A stretch of DNA of 64,000 nucleotides, from positions 3,095,786-3,159,785 of the forward strand of contig QCXZ01000041.1 in assembly GCA_025024175.1 (NCBI GenBank), given 5' to 3'. The DNA comes from Rhyzopertha dominica. Its lineage: Eukaryota > Arthropoda > Insecta > Coleoptera > Bostrichidae. The position numbers were made by a program, and so were the translations under genes. Of this stretch, positions 11,001-24,689 are shown piece by piece. The notes beneath the pieces were generated by a model, which worked only from the letters and a program-made list of their open reading frames with translations, had not been told where the DNA came from and did not search any database. Position 1 is the stretch's first letter, and every line of letters starts with the position of its first letter.

Positions 11001-14000
11001 CTTTCCACCTGCAAGTACCCCGTTGCATGCTACAAGTCAGGAATAAAATAAATCTCATGTAGAATGGTGTTTCGTTTATTTCTGTAAAGAAACGACCCTC
11101 AAAACTGACGAATTAGATCTCATCATATTTCATTGAAGAAGAAGACTGCTTCTAGTACGGAAACTTGTCAAGAATATATGTTGTTGCGTGATCAGTGTCA
11201 GGAATCTTGTACCTTTTATCCACACACTTCACTGTCAGTGCCGAAACAACGACTTTGTAGTAACTAGTGATGACGCAACTGTAATAGAGTACAAACTTCA
11301 CAAAACTTTAATAATAGTATCTTATCGGTAACTACATACTTTGTTATGTTTTTAACTCTAACTGATGGAATCTGGCAAATGTTGAAAGAGACTACTGCTT
11401 CCATTTGTGTACTAAATCATTATAGCAAACGTGCGGAATTGTATGCGCTTTTAGTTAACTGCTACAAAATAGATTAACTTTTAAATGAATAATTTATTTA
11501 TTAAAATTGAATTTTCTGCAACATTTACACTATATCTTACCGCAAAAAATACATAAATATAATCTCTTCTCTAAATTCTATATCTGACTNGTATGTAGGC
11601 AGAAAAAAATACACTTTGCGGCGGGCAAAAAGCAAATCGCATGCACATAATCAATTTTATATTGTAATGCGTATAGATAAATTCTTTAAGTCTTTAACAA
11701 ATTTGTATACTAATAGGAATGCTAGAAAAATCAGTACTTGGTTGAGAAATAGTTTTTACACTAAGTATAATATACCGCAAGAGAACATAATCAAGCCAGA
11801 AATATCGTATTCGCACCCCAGGTAGTAATTTCGTACATACTGATTAAATTAATGCATTATGCACACATTGTATACATTCTTCGAAGTACTCGTAAATGCT
11901 ATACTACATATGTTGCAATCAGAGTCGTGTATAATAATAACTTGTCCAAAATACTACCCCACATATAAAGTCAAATCCTAGTAATTCGTTTACATAAACT
12001 AGGAATAATAGAGGCCTTGTAAAATTCCTGCATGCAGCATTAGCTCCGAACTTAAAATCGAATCAATTCTATACTTTGAGACCTCTCAGTTAAAGGAGCT
12101 TTATAATGCCACATATTCTTGATTACGTACAATCAAAGGCCACAATTCTCTCAAGTACTGATGAGCAGGCTATAGCGCATTTTATAAATCCTCCAAAGTA
12201 CGGTATTAGCCCTGACGAATTTTCTAACGTCCAAAGCAGTAGCTGCAGCTTTATTGAGTGGCACTTTCAGTATTAGTAAGAGTGATTCTTAAGTATCCCT
12301 TCTCTTGCCATCTAAACATCTTCAACACGTTCTAGTTCTTTTTGACAGTTTGTAAACGAACGCAAACTTAAAGCGTAAATTAACAAGAATAGCTGTAATG
12401 GCACATTGCAAAAGTGATGGTGCATTCGCCAAACTGAATGGAACTATTTTAAATTGAAAATGCCTATTTGGGGCGACGAGGATCTGTTCGGTCTACTACC
12501 TTAGTGAAATTCTTTCCAATAGCTAACAACTCATTGTTGATAATGCGATGTACCGAAGAATGTCAAAATATTCTCTGGTATTTATTCGCCACAAGCTATT
12601 ATTACTTTCCCAGGTAAAACACTATTTACCTATGTAACTGCTGTTCATCAGTTTTGTGACGACGAAGGAGTCTTGTGAGAACATGCTCCTTCAAGCTTTG
12701 CAGAGTCTAAATTAGTAATTTTCATTTACCATATCTTAAACACAATAATTTCTTAGGAGCCACGACCTCATTTTTATTTCTTTATAAAAGAAGTTAGTAG
12801 GCAGCAGCTCAAAAATAAGAAAAAACATTCCTCGCATTCCTGCCGACAATGAATACTTAGCATAATTCTCTAGCTGTTCTCTAATTGCCCGGAAAAAACC
12901 GAGGAAATGAAAGTGGTTATCTCCAGCATTCATCGTGCAGGCGCATCCTTGTTGACCACGCCGCTAAGACGTAAAATCACTGTATCATGCGTGAAATTAA
13001 CCGATTGATTGCAACTCGCACAAAACTGTCCGGCACCGCTGCCTCGAACCGGGCATCCGAGAAAACCACCCCCGCATGTGAGCCCTACCACCCGCTAGAT
13101 GGCCGTGGGTCACCCTCGGCGGTGGCATAATAATTCCGTTAGGGCATCTATTAGCTATAAATACGTTTGCTTTCGGCGCTGACCAAATATTTAACGTACC
13201 ATCTCACCTGTGTCTTAAAACTGTTTGCTCTCCGAAGGTGTTGACGGCTAACTGGCAAACTCATTAGCTTGTGAATATGGCAAACATTTGGTGTCTTTTC
13301 GTTTTGGGTCCCTCCGAGGCGGACTGGTGATCGATAGTCTCTTGGAGATGCTGCTGCCGTGATTATAACTCGATAGATTCATTAACGTAATTTAACGATT
13401 ATATTGGTTTTGTCGCGGAATTTCCCAACTTGGAAATTCAGCGCGACGGCTGCCTTATGGGGTGGAACCGTTAAAAAATGCGGCAGTGTTGGCGGTGATG
13501 ATTCTAGACTTGCAACGTGCAACCCCGCAGATTTAAGGAAAAATAGGCCAATTTGTGAGAAGAATTATTTTTGCAAGATTAAATAAGATTTTGGTCATTT
13601 AGAATTTAAGAAAATAATGGGGTGGTTGATACCAACATAAAAGTGCCAACATGCATCCATAAAAGAACAATCGGAAGTGTTCCATTTTTGTTGTGTCCAC
13701 TTCCGGGGACAAAAATTGTAAAATCATTGAATTCAAAAAATGCGCTTTCTATTTGCTTTCTATATGCTTCCAAAGTAAGCAGCATGAGTGGGATTAAATT
13801 TTCGAATGATATTTTGCATAGCATAATCCTCAGTATGTTCTATATATGTCATCACCGATAAAGTTTGTGCCATCATCTGAATAAATAACCTGCTCCGGAG
13901 AGAAAACGTTTAAAACAGTTAAGAAATATAGTTGTACTTACGTACAAATAAAGTTCTAAGGGTACTGCTTTTGTAAATGAGGGTCTACTAAATTTGCTTC

Positions 14001-15830
14001 GTTCGTAGCTCTGTTTTGTCTGCTTTGGTCCTTACTACTATCGTTAAAAGCTCTATTTCGCCTGTTTACTTCTAATTATCATATATGAAAATGTGATCTC
14101 TCGGGTAGCTGATAAAGGAACATATTAACTAAAATGAGATTTTATTTGCCAAAAAATGCGTACTACTCCACAAATGCAACGCGGCAATGTGATCGCACGT
14201 TTAGATATAAAATTCAGTCAAAATAAGAAGCAATAGCCTTTATTTTACTAATGTTTTTGCAGATTGTTAGACAAGAAATCTTGTTTGTGCGCCTTAAAAA
14301 AATTAACACTGCTGCTATGTTTTTAAAATTTTGAAATGAAACGAGATACTATTGTTCAAGTTGTCAAAAGTCAATACCACGAAACCTACTGTTACAGCTC
14401 AAATTCACAGAGGGTTACTAAAAGTGCAAAAGTAAAGCTTCCTCACTTGTTTATTTATTAGATGGTAACCCTGGAATATCCATATTTTGTGAAATGCAAT
14501 GAATTTGAAAAGTTGGGCTCTTTTGAGTCTATCGATTTAAGCGTAAATGTCTTTAATAAAATAACAGATACTCTTGTGAAGAAGCAAGTATAGAATCGAA
14601 AATTTAAAAGAGTCTTTCGAACACTGAATCTAAAGTTGGTTGTAAAAGACTAAAGTTGCTGAAAACATACACTCCTTCATTAATGCTTATTTGTTCTAAA
14701 TAAAGATTGAACTTTTTATCAAATCAGTAAATACAGTGCACTATGACATTAGTATGTAATCTAACCATGGTGTATATCACACTGATGTCATACCTAGAAC
14801 GTTTTGGAGCTTCCATGTAGCATGGAAGGAACCTCCAGGTACTGGCTTGTAATTATTCCATTGAAACACTGAAAAAATTAAGTTGGAAGCACGTGTACCA
14901 ACACTGAATCATTAAACTCATAATCCAATCTGTCAAAACCTTTCATCCAGCCACTCATTTCACTAGCAACTATTCCAGATATCACGTGGCATCCACGAGT
15001 GGGTAATGTTAAACTGTCGCTGCAAATGAACTAATGGCGTCAGACCGTCGCTGAAATGACCACTACAAGTGTTATTTACCTAATAAAAACAAAGCTAGAT
15101 CTGAGCATCTATTTTTCAATGAGTTGGAGTGTCTTCAGCTGCACCTGGACAGTATATTTGATAAAAAATAGCAATAGCAACATTTTTTATGGTCTGAAGG
15201 TCACCAAACTGTCTTTATCACTTTGAATGCCAATGGCACTAGATCTATTTCAAACAGAAAAAATCCAGAAAGCTCATGGGATGTCAAGCCTTGAACAATT
15301 CGAATACCCTTCTTTTTTGCCCCAACGCTAAACTAAAGACTACAAGCATGTAATGTCTCGCAACCAGCTTCACCATTACACTAATAATTAATCACAATGC
15401 CCGATACAATCGAGATATAAATAAACGATCGGTACGCGTAACTAATGGGCAGCATTTGACAGTCGCGCATAAACACGGGTTGCCCGGAGTCCAAGATGCA
15501 CCCCGCTGCTTTCTTATTAGCAACACCATATCTTTCACGTGCAGTGTTGGACATTTCAGTTATCCACCGGTACTTGTTTTTATTTCAGCGAAACTCGTCG
15601 GATAAGTATCGGTAATTGCTTGTAATATTTGCGTTTACATAAAATGTAGTGAGTGTTCGAAAGACTGTAGGCGTCGTCATGTGGACTGTAGCTGAGATGT
15701 GAAAGATGCAGTCAGCGTTTTAGTTAATTTCAAAATATAAGTGAGCGGAAGGTTTGCTACGTAAAATTAATAAATCTACTTCCGTTTCATAACTGAAATT
15801 TATAGAAGAATATCGAGAGTTTATAAAAAA
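11001..15830. other. Intronic DNA, no gene recognised
   Basis: AT-rich noncoding sequence with a GC-richer island at about 12950-13560. Short frames such as 13606-13824 (minus, 72 codons) and 11616-11825 (plus) resemble nothing I can name and lack context. No transposon ends were seen. Confidence 0.55.
12950..13560. other. GC-richer noncoding island
   Basis: About 0.6 kb stands out from AT-rich flanks, with runs such as GTCCGGCACCGCTGCC and several CG dinucleotides. The 60-codon frame in it (13404-13586) looks like chance. It is a candidate conserved regulatory element by position and composition only. Confidence 0.3.
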
Positions 15831-16900
15831 CATAACTATACCACAACTTAAAGTGGAAAGAGAAACCAATATTTTAACGAATAACTTTTTCTAAATTATT
15901 CATAAAGTTCAGCTATAAGTGGGCTAAAGGAATAACCCATAGCTAAATCTAATTTTTGAATAAAATGTTTATTATTGAAACCAAAAATTTTTGATTTAGA
16001 ACAAATTCTGTCAAGGAAACCAAATAAGTAGATCGTTTAATCTTTTTAGACAATCTATCGGAGGAATTGAAGGAAATAAATTGTTTACATCGAAAGAAAC
16101 AAGGAAAGAGTCTCGATGAATTTCAAAATTTTTAAGTTTGTTTTCTCGAGTCCAATGAATTTACATAACAAACAACAGGTTGGGTTGATACATAATTTTT
16201 GTGATTTAGTACAACTAAAAAATTTAAAGTCGGTTCAACTTTATCTAAAAGTTCTCAAGTAATTTGAAAATCTCTATGATCTAAAAAATTAAACACTTAT
16301 TTAGGTAATCGTTTTATATATTATATATTACAAATAATGTCGTTTTTGCGGTAGGAAATGTTACTTACAGATTTTTTAATAATGAATTTATGCCAGGAAT
16401 CAAAGGTATTTCAATATCTTGGTTTAAGCTATCTAAAATTGATTCANAATGAACTGCAATNAAATGAATGTCGTTAATATCAGCTTTTTTTTAGGAGGAA
16501 TAAATTTTAAACCTTGATTTAGAAATAGTAATTCATTTTCTGAAAAAGTAGGTTTTGATAGATTTAAGATTTTACAATGAAGAGCAAAATCTCTATAAAC
16601 TCCACCAATTAACATATTTGGTAAGTGATTACTATTACCTGATTTTTTTCTTGAATTAAAGTTAGCGTCATTGTTTTTGAAATTATGTTTCTTGCTAAAA
16701 TGTAGGCTTTTTGACTTACTATTTAGCTTGAGATGAAAAAGTTTTGATCTAAACGAAACAATATCCCTTAATTTACTGTCCAAACTATATGATTCAATAT
16801 AATTGAGCTTTGAAGATAATTTAAAGTATATAAGAACCAAATCTTCAGAAGGAGTTTCTTACGTCCCCAAAAATAATTCAAATATTTCTTGATCAATACA
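15830..16900 (-). mobile_element. Penelope-like retroelement remnant
   Basis: On the minus strand, 16433-16840 keeps a 135-codon frame with FSENELLFLNQGLKFIPP, the (L)LxKGLxFxP signature found upstream of the polymerase in Penelope-like elements. Downstream, in shifted frames, 16013-16118 reads SFLVSFDVNNLFPSIPP, the motif-A region of this family, and 15899-15949 reads LAMGYSFSPLIAELYE, matching the GxAMGSPLSPxxAxxYME motif. The catalytic YVDD appears degraded to YVFY just beyond. No GIY-YIG endonuclease part is seen, so the 3' end is missing. Several frameshifts make it dead. Confidence 0.75.
16433..16840 (-). pseudogene. N-terminal part of Penelope-like polyprotein
   Basis: This 135-codon minus-strand frame is lysine- and asparagine-rich and ends in NQGLKFIPPKKK, characteristic of the region just before the reverse transcriptase in Penelope-like elements. 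Two N bases fall in its last codons. It stops before the polymerase motifs, which continue in other frames at lower coordinates. It is not a host gene. Confidence 0.65.
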
Positions 16901-19639
16901 GCATCACTATCTTCATTTAAAATAGAAAACTGATCATTTTTAGTGTATAATAATGAGTACTGTTTTCTTTTGAATATTAAACAGCTCCACTAATTGAAAA
17001 GACGATCCTCTGGAACGACTCGTCTACTGCTGTTTTTTTTTCTTTCCAAAGCTTATAGGTTGCGAAAAATTTTAAAAGATCTTACAGGCTTCAGAACATT
17101 GGTTGTTTAATACAGGTGTTAGTAAAAGAAATTATGAATCTCTATATTAGTCGATTACAGTGTGTTCTCCGACTCTCATTGTTGGGTACCTAAGTAGCAA
17201 ATTTCTCACGTTAGACAGAAAAACCTAACAACTCAACTTCAAATATGTTCCCTCCGAGATAATTTACAGTCGCTATCACAACCTCGGATACCGAAATAAA
17301 CAAATACGTTCTGCGGTCTCCTGCGAGTCCTTGGTACTGAAACAAAACGTATCCCAACAACTGTGACCAACTGACCGGAAGAGGTCATGATAATACTTCC
17401 TGTAAGCACACTTGATTGACGTTATGTGTAGGTAGGGGATATAGACATTCGTTAGCACACACTCGCGTCATTGTGCATGTATTTATTAAGCAGCATAAAG
17501 ACGTTTAAAATAACAGGTATTCCGTTAGTAAGAGATAAATGAACAGGTGTACACGCAGCTTTGATATCTAGAGCGATGGTAACAGATTGTAATCGAATTA
17601 TCTCCGATATCAAGTATTATCAGCCGTGTTGCTCGCTTAAAATTATTGTAAATAGGAATTTAAACTACCTAAATGGTAATGTTACTGTGTAGAAAAGCAT
17701 AATTGGGGTCTCGGTCTCGATAAATGAAGCAATCCTGTTGCTTATGTAAAGTTTTCGCAGCTGCTTGACTTCTTCGCAGCATAAAAGCTACTGGTTTCTT
17801 TATTTGTACAAAACACTAGGCATAACAGAAGTATCATTAAATTATACATTCACATCATTAAATTACATAATAACAGTTTAGGAAATAAAATAAAAACGTA
17901 ACTGTTAAGTTGATCTGGATAGATTTCGATTTCATTCATATAAAACACGATAATATTTAAAAATATTTAAATTAATTTATATTTTTATCTAAAGTCGAAG
18001 GTCTTAACATTGACTACAAATTGCGCAGGTGGTTTCTCTGATTATCACATTTCTTTTGTATCATTTAATTGTGTTACTTAAATACCTAGAAGTTTGTTTA
18101 ATATAAATAATTATTACATTTTACCATGTATACAAGTTCTTTCTGCTTCTTCTTGGGTGCTTTTAATTTTTAATATAGTTCTTCAACCCCAATGATCAGG
18201 TAATATTAGACTCGAAAATAGCAGAACCCTAGACTGACTTTTTAATAATTTCCTTTTTATATATAAGTTAAGAATGTTGTATTTTTGTTCAGTTTTGTTT
18301 TTAAAGTTACCAATTCCCTACGTAGGTTATTTATTTACATATTTCATTGAAAAAAAATAAGTACGACATGATTCTTCTTCTGTTTGATTATTTTATCGTT
18401 TAATAATGTATCCGTTACGCCCACAGTTATACGTTATACGTCCGTCACCATAAGTATATCAGCTACAAATAAAGAAACCAATAGCTTGTAGGCCAAGAAA
18501 CAGTTCCAAAGTCTTGGCAGAAGTAAAAGGCTTGCTTATTGATACATATAAATAATGCAAGAAGGCTATTCACCATCCAGTTATAATTATTTCAAGAATT
18601 ATTAGGTCGAAGCACAAAAATAAGTAACATGTTGGGAAATGGACCTAAAAGGATCAAGATCGAAGATTATTCCATTTTCGTTAATTCTACACCTAATTTT
18701 GCTACAAAAATGTGTAACATTTCTACATGAAGCTTCGAGAAGGTATATTGCGGATTCGGTGTTTTTGTAATTTATGCTAGCAAAGTCAAATTGATTGTCT
18801 GCAAAAATCAGAAAATCAATAATTACTCGCAAAAGTTCACCAGACCAAATTAAAAAAGAAACTGTTTTTCTTTGCAAAATCGGAAGAAAAAACTAATATA
18901 CTAACAGTAGACGCCAAGTTTGGTAAACTGCCTTAATTTGAGCTAAGGAATTTAAATCTGGCCTCAGAAATAAGCTATATAATGTCAAGGATTTCGAAGT
19001 CGAAGCCCTACACGGAATCAATTTCTAAACGAAAAACGCACTTAATTAATTGAGTTTACAAGCCTAAATTAGTTAAACAAGTATAAAAAAGAGAGAAAGA
19101 GACTTTAGCACATTTTCCTTGTATCGGTGAGATATAGAACATACATTTTTTACACAAACCTTTTTTAACGAGCCCGATCCGTTAAGCCTTTTCTTCATAA
19201 ATGAGGTGGAAACGCGTTCAATAAAGAGTAGTTATTATGTAAAAAATCTCGATTTTTCAGTATTCCAGTCTGAATCCTATAGGCAATTTTTGCAGTAAAG
19301 AGTACTACTCCTTTAATTTATGCGCGAGACTCGAAATCTGGCTTCGGATCACCAGGACAGTTTTGTTTCATCTTTTAGGCCTAAAAACCTCGTTATTATT
19401 GTATTAATTCTGGTAATTAGCCATAAACTTATTGTATAGCGCCCTAAAGTTGTCGAAACGCAATTAACGGACTTTTAAAGCCTTTTATTACAATTCCTCT
19501 ATCGTAAAGTGAAGCTTCAGGTGGCAGCACTTCCTCAGTAAAAACTGCAGCAAGAATGTTTTATTGAAAATTTGGTAGGTACAAATGTACCCAAAAAATT
19601 AATGCCTTCCATTAACCGAAGTGCCCTTGCATCTCTTCG

Positions 19640-20320
19640 AACACTCAAAACGCAATCTGCTTAGGGTCTTCCTCAAGGAATGTGTGATCCAGTGGAGCAG
19701 GAAACCTCGAAAGGAAAACAAAGCCCATTAATTACCCATAAATGCGATTTCGCCACTTTATACCGTTCCATCAAGTGCGGGTTCCGATAAAAATTTAAAA
19801 GATCCCCATAAAGTGACCAACGCAAAGGCACCCGAAGCCGCACTAGGCATTCCGGCGCAAGAAAATCGCAAATTTCATTAGCGTCCGGTATAGTTTACGA
19901 GCAATCGTAAAACTATCAAGTGGTAATTATAATCGCTGAAATTGGGCAGCGGCCAGTTCCTCCCAAGAGACGACCAAAGCGGTGGCAGTTATAAAGGACC
20001 GTTAAAAACCCATGAAATCATGTTGACAAATTTTATGGGTTCGACCACCCAAAACAGAAGCGAAAATAGAGTACACCGTCGCTATCGGCCAGAACGGTTT
20101 TACAGTTCTGCCGACGGTGTCGTCCGTCTTCGTGGTACTTTTTTGCCTTGCGAACGCCAATAAGCCGTGAAGCACGCTTGACCACAGGTAAATCGGACGT
20201 GATCTTACTTTTGTTTTGCGTTTAGCGCGATTGTTCTGGGAAATTACACGGCATACACTGAGCTGTGAACTTTAGAACGTACGATTCATGTTTGGTCGCT
20301 TACTGGCGGTAATCGTTCTC
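19640..20320. promoter_or_regulatory. GC-richer island with CCATAAA motif cluster
   Basis: Within a 0.7-kb GC-richer island, CCATAAA or its complement occurs near 19735, 19806 and 20032, with a TAATTAC homeodomain-type core near 19729. TTTATGG is the classic Caudal/Abd-B type binding core. The 73-codon frame at 19942 is probably fortuitous. An enhancer role is inferred from motif clustering and from location in a transcription factor intron. Confidence 0.25.
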
Positions 20321-23300
20321 TGTAGTACCGCCAGATAACACGCAAGGCATACTGTTTATTTTGCCCGACCTTGCGGAAGAAATCTGTTCAATTCTTTCGA
20401 GGAAAAAGTAAAAAGTTGGATCCTTATTATTAAATACGTTCCTTTTCAGAGGATGAAACTCAATTCTTGAAGGTTTTTAAGACCTATAATCACGACTGAT
20501 GAAATACCTCATTTATTTTTCTACTGCAAATGTACATCATAAGCGTTATCTTACTTTTGTTAGTCAAACATTTGTAGCATAAACAGTTTGTCCATTTTTC
20601 CTTATTTTCCATTATTGCTTCGTTTAGCATTCCTTAACTGTTTCGTTTATAAAGCTGGATCCATGGACAATATTCTAGTACAGCATTGTTCATAATAATA
20701 ACATTGTAAAAAATCGCTTGATAAGTCTCTTCCGTTTAAAACATTTACGATAAATATAAAATACAGTCGCATCTGGTATAAACAGTGCAAAGTTGTTCAC
20801 TTCCATCATCTTGGTCTCTACTTAGAGGTGACACTTCCTTACAAACTCAAATTTTATATTTAGTGGCTAAACGCTGAACATTTCGGCAGGAATTTTTTAA
20901 AATTGCCAAGTTGACATTCAAATTTAGAGAGGAAGGAATGATACAAATTTAGTAAGATATTTTGCTTTAACATACTGCCCACCTTTTCGCTAAATGTGAA
21001 TTTAGCAATAGGAAAAACAAACAGTTGCAAAGAAGAGAAGATAATAGCTATTCTGCTTTACTTCCAAGCCATAGGTGGCACATATGTTCATGCTTTATTA
21101 ATACCATATATTCTTTTTAGCAAGTTTTTCTGTAATTCCGTTTAAGTGCCATTTATTCCAGAAAATGTATTTCCTTGAACTTTGACGACCGGCTTTCAGA
21201 AGATGATATGAAGCTTCCGGACTAATTTTTTTAGCGTATCGACTGTTTCAGTGACTGGAATAGTAAAACTAACTCTTTTTTTATGGATTTTGTCAGATTT
21301 ACATGGATAGTACCAATGATGAAAGGAAAAATGCACTTTATTTTTGTGTGCTGTTTAAAAACAGTAGACACTGAATGGCAAATATTTTCCAATATTTAAT
21401 GCGAGCTAGTTTGTCTATTTAAGATATCAACAAATGAATCCCTGGGTCCAGTGGGCAAAAAAGTAACATAGACTTCATTCTCCTCACTTATTTCTTTACG
21501 CTTGTTAACCAAGTGCCATCACTTGTAAACATATAGCGTTTCTTAAATTGATTGGGGTTTACAAAGTCTTTAAGCCATCTGCAAAAGATACGACTTTCCT
21601 TTTCTCATAACAATTTTTAAAAGTGAATTCATCAGTGTTATGCTTTGATGCAAAAATTTATATCCGGCACCACAAGTAGAGTAGGTACGATCTCGAGAGT
21701 TGACGTTTTATACATGAATAAATTCTCGCTGAATGTTAGTACAGGTTTGTCGGTCCCAGAAAAACCTATGAACATTATGAAACGTTCTATCATATTTTTT
21801 GAATTGCTTTGTGGGTCTCGGGATGTAATAACTGTAGACGATAGTCATGCTGCCATACGAGTGACACATCAAAACTATACCTGACTAATTGATCAAATCA
21901 ACATGAAGTTTATGTCCCTCTAAACAACAGGTAGCTCAAATACAGATATCTAACTTCCATCTAAAACTCGTTAACACAATGGATTTACTTGAACCTGCCA
22001 GTCTTAAAGCCATCACCAGCGACCGCTCTGTGCACTTCATCGCATCAGTTTACTGTCCCGCTAATTAATTTTTGCCAATGCATCGGCGTTATTTGCCGGA
22101 CTTTACGACGGCATCGCCAGCTATAGTTCAGGTACGTAGGTACGGCGCCTTATCTGATAGAATTTTAAACGCGAGTCGTTTCTTTCGGACCATCATGTAC
22201 GTGTCATTTAGAGGCAGTTATGTAAATAACAGTTTGTGTACGCAGTCTCGCACACTGTAAAGAGATAAACGTTTTCATAAGTTGGGCAATTAAATAAACG
22301 CTTGATAAACTGGGCTTTTCGCAGCGCCATGGCCATATCTTGATGGCGGAGTCAACCGGTCGACCAATTAAAATGATTAAAGAATAAGTGCACACCTGTT
22401 TGCCCGTGATGTTTCTTAATAATGGATTACGCCTGGTATTTGCTCAGGTTCGCAGTGGTAAAGATAGTGTTTTATGTTTTCCTGGTAGTGGAACGGCTAA
22501 GCAGAATTCAGCCTGTCAATAGAGCAGTTGGATAGAACAACAACCTCATCACATAGATACAGCAATACACCTAAAAGGTGCTCAAGAAAGTGATCTTATG
22601 TTCAAGTTGGCGATGTAATACTTAATCAAAAACTGCTTGATTATTTTAAAAGCACTTGAATGCAATTTGCTTATCGTATACTCGTTCTTCGTTGTCGCTT
22701 ACTCAAAACACAGATAATAGAACGAGAAATTCGATGACAATAAAAAATTTTCTAGTCAATTCTGTGTAGTGCCACTCTACATAATAATCGCATCGTCAGC
22801 AAAAATGATGTGCATTTTCCTTGTAGGCCTGGTCTTTGTACGTGAGTGAGTCGCCTAGATTCAGTTCAGTTCAACAATGAAAAAAGGTTTACTTTTTGAG
22901 CGGTAAAACAAAATATGGGGGAACCTAATTATTACAGTGACGACCTACTGGAAGCAAAATCAGTTAGCAAAAGAGGACGAAAATCTTCATGTATCAAACC
23001 AAAAGCAGCTTGAAAGGTGACAAGTCTTCAGTAACATCTCTTTAAAANAACACTACGGTAATACCTGAGAGACCAAGCCTGATTTGGAGTTTTTCTTAAA
23101 TATATTAATAATTCCAAGGATACAAGTGAAAATACTAATGAAGTTGAAGCTGAATGCCATTCTTCACGACCGATAGAAATAGACTTACCAATGTAGATTT
23201 CCTAATACATATTTTGTATTCGTTCCTTTACCATTTTATTAGATTCTTTCTTGCAATAAAAATATTAAAAACTCTCTTTTTTACAACAATTTTGTGAACA

Positions 23301-23499
23301 ATTACTCAAAATTACTCAAGTGTGCATAATAGCAATCATGTTTCGGTCAACAGTAATAATCGCGAATTCAAGAATCTACGTCCAAGTAGAGTTACAAAAA
23401 AATATACAACCAGACAAAATGCACTTCCTGCCTCACTGTTTAGAAGTACAGCAAGCTGACAGGAAGTTCACTATCAATAAGCAACACCAATCGATGCCT

Positions 23500-24000
23500 A
23501 ATTTACCCGATTCAAATTTTCCCGACAAGAAAGTGCCGAATTTCACCTCCTCGTTTGACATCCGGTACGGCCCGCTCCTGAAAAAAATTCAAGCCCAATT
23601 CATCAGCAAACAGGCTGAAAGACTTTTTCGTTCGGAACGCATGCCCGTTGCCGGTCGACCATAATTGCCGTTTCTTCCTACGGTTTTTACCGGCGTTAAA
23701 TTCGTCAAATGCTCAGATTCGCCCTAGTGGACAGCGTCGCAGGAGCTACGCCGACTGTACCGCGCCCGGCGATGCGTAACAGTCCGGAACATCGGTTTCT
23801 TGAAGCTTCTGGACCAGGAATTGCTCGACCCCGCCGCACAAAAGGTCACAGGAGTTCCGCGTGTAATGCATCCATTAAGAAAAAAGGAAACAATCGACGT
23901 CCGATGCGACCTTATTTTTTTGCGGCCGCCTTTGTTTCGTCCGAACATGACAGCACCGGCGTCGGTTGTTAGCATGAGGTTTCTTGGAGCTGCATAATGC
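23500..24000. other. GC-richer noncoding island
   Basis: About 0.5 kb with raised G+C and many CG dinucleotides. Three overlapping frames on opposite strands run through it without recognisable domains. It is similar in character to the other islands and is a candidate conserved noncoding element. Confidence 0.3.
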
Positions 24001-24440
24001 CGGGTAGAAAAAAAGAGTGAACAAAATAGTTTTAATAAGCATAGGTCCGCAAGATAACAGCTTCGAACTTGTACAGCTCCTTTCTTATTTTCCAAAAACT
24101 TGTTAGTGACATGGCCACGGAAGCGCAACGTCTTTATGGCGAAGACTATCAAATGGCCAAATTCCTTCACGTCGTATGTCTGGGTAAGATTGCTGAAGAT
24201 TAAGTTCGATGAGGTTACAGAAGATGGGACAGTTGGTGTAGTAATTCGAAGCTTTCGATATTTGGATAATTTTGGCCAGATTGCTTAGGGATTCATCACG
24301 TCAAGCATCTTGATATTCCTCTGGACTACTTGACTTGACTTGAAAAAAGTATGCTTGAAAATTAGAGCTTAACTTGACTTGTTTTTGCCACTACGCTGCT
24401 TGGCTTGATATCAAGCATTATCAAGCAGTATTAATGATAA

Positions 24441-24591
24441 TGGGCCAGTTTCTCATCTCTTTGTTAAAGTTGATGTTAGCTAAAATCAACCCTGTAACCA
24501 TAGCAATACCTTTAAATTGAGGTATATGATTGGTTTAGATTTTAAATACAGAGTTGATTTTAGCTTAAAATATAGAAAAGAAATCGGCCCA
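24441..24591. mobile_element. Foldback MITE, about 150 bp
   Basis: The segment starts TGGGCC and ends GGCCCA, and its two halves are imperfect inverted copies. Shared blocks include GGGCC..TTTCT at the ends and AGCTAAAATCAAC.CTGTA further in. There is no coding content. GGGCC-ended miniature inverted-repeat elements are common in insect genomes. I could not settle a clear target duplication. It lies inside the left part of the hAT element, so it inserted later. Confidence 0.6.
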
Positions 24592-24689
24592 ATGACATTA
24601 AAAGTTTTACAGAATAACTGTAGATTTCATGGACAAAAACTGAAAAATGCACTCGATTCTTTTAGATTTTGTTCCGGCGCATGGTCAGC

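Larger units (their letters stand above)
16901..24285. other. Intronic DNA, no gene recognised
   Basis: Mostly AT-rich noncoding sequence. GC-richer islands stand at about 19640-20320, 22010-22150 and 23500-24000. Overlapping frames on both strands at 23709-24170 are typical of chance ORFs in GC-richer DNA. The plus frame at 24100-24288 is cut by the hAT insertion and looks like nothing known. Confidence 0.5.

Noticed and set aside
23724..24170. 148-codon minus-strand frame
   Set aside because: It overlaps equally long plus-strand frames in a GC-richer island and shows no recognisable domain or splice context.
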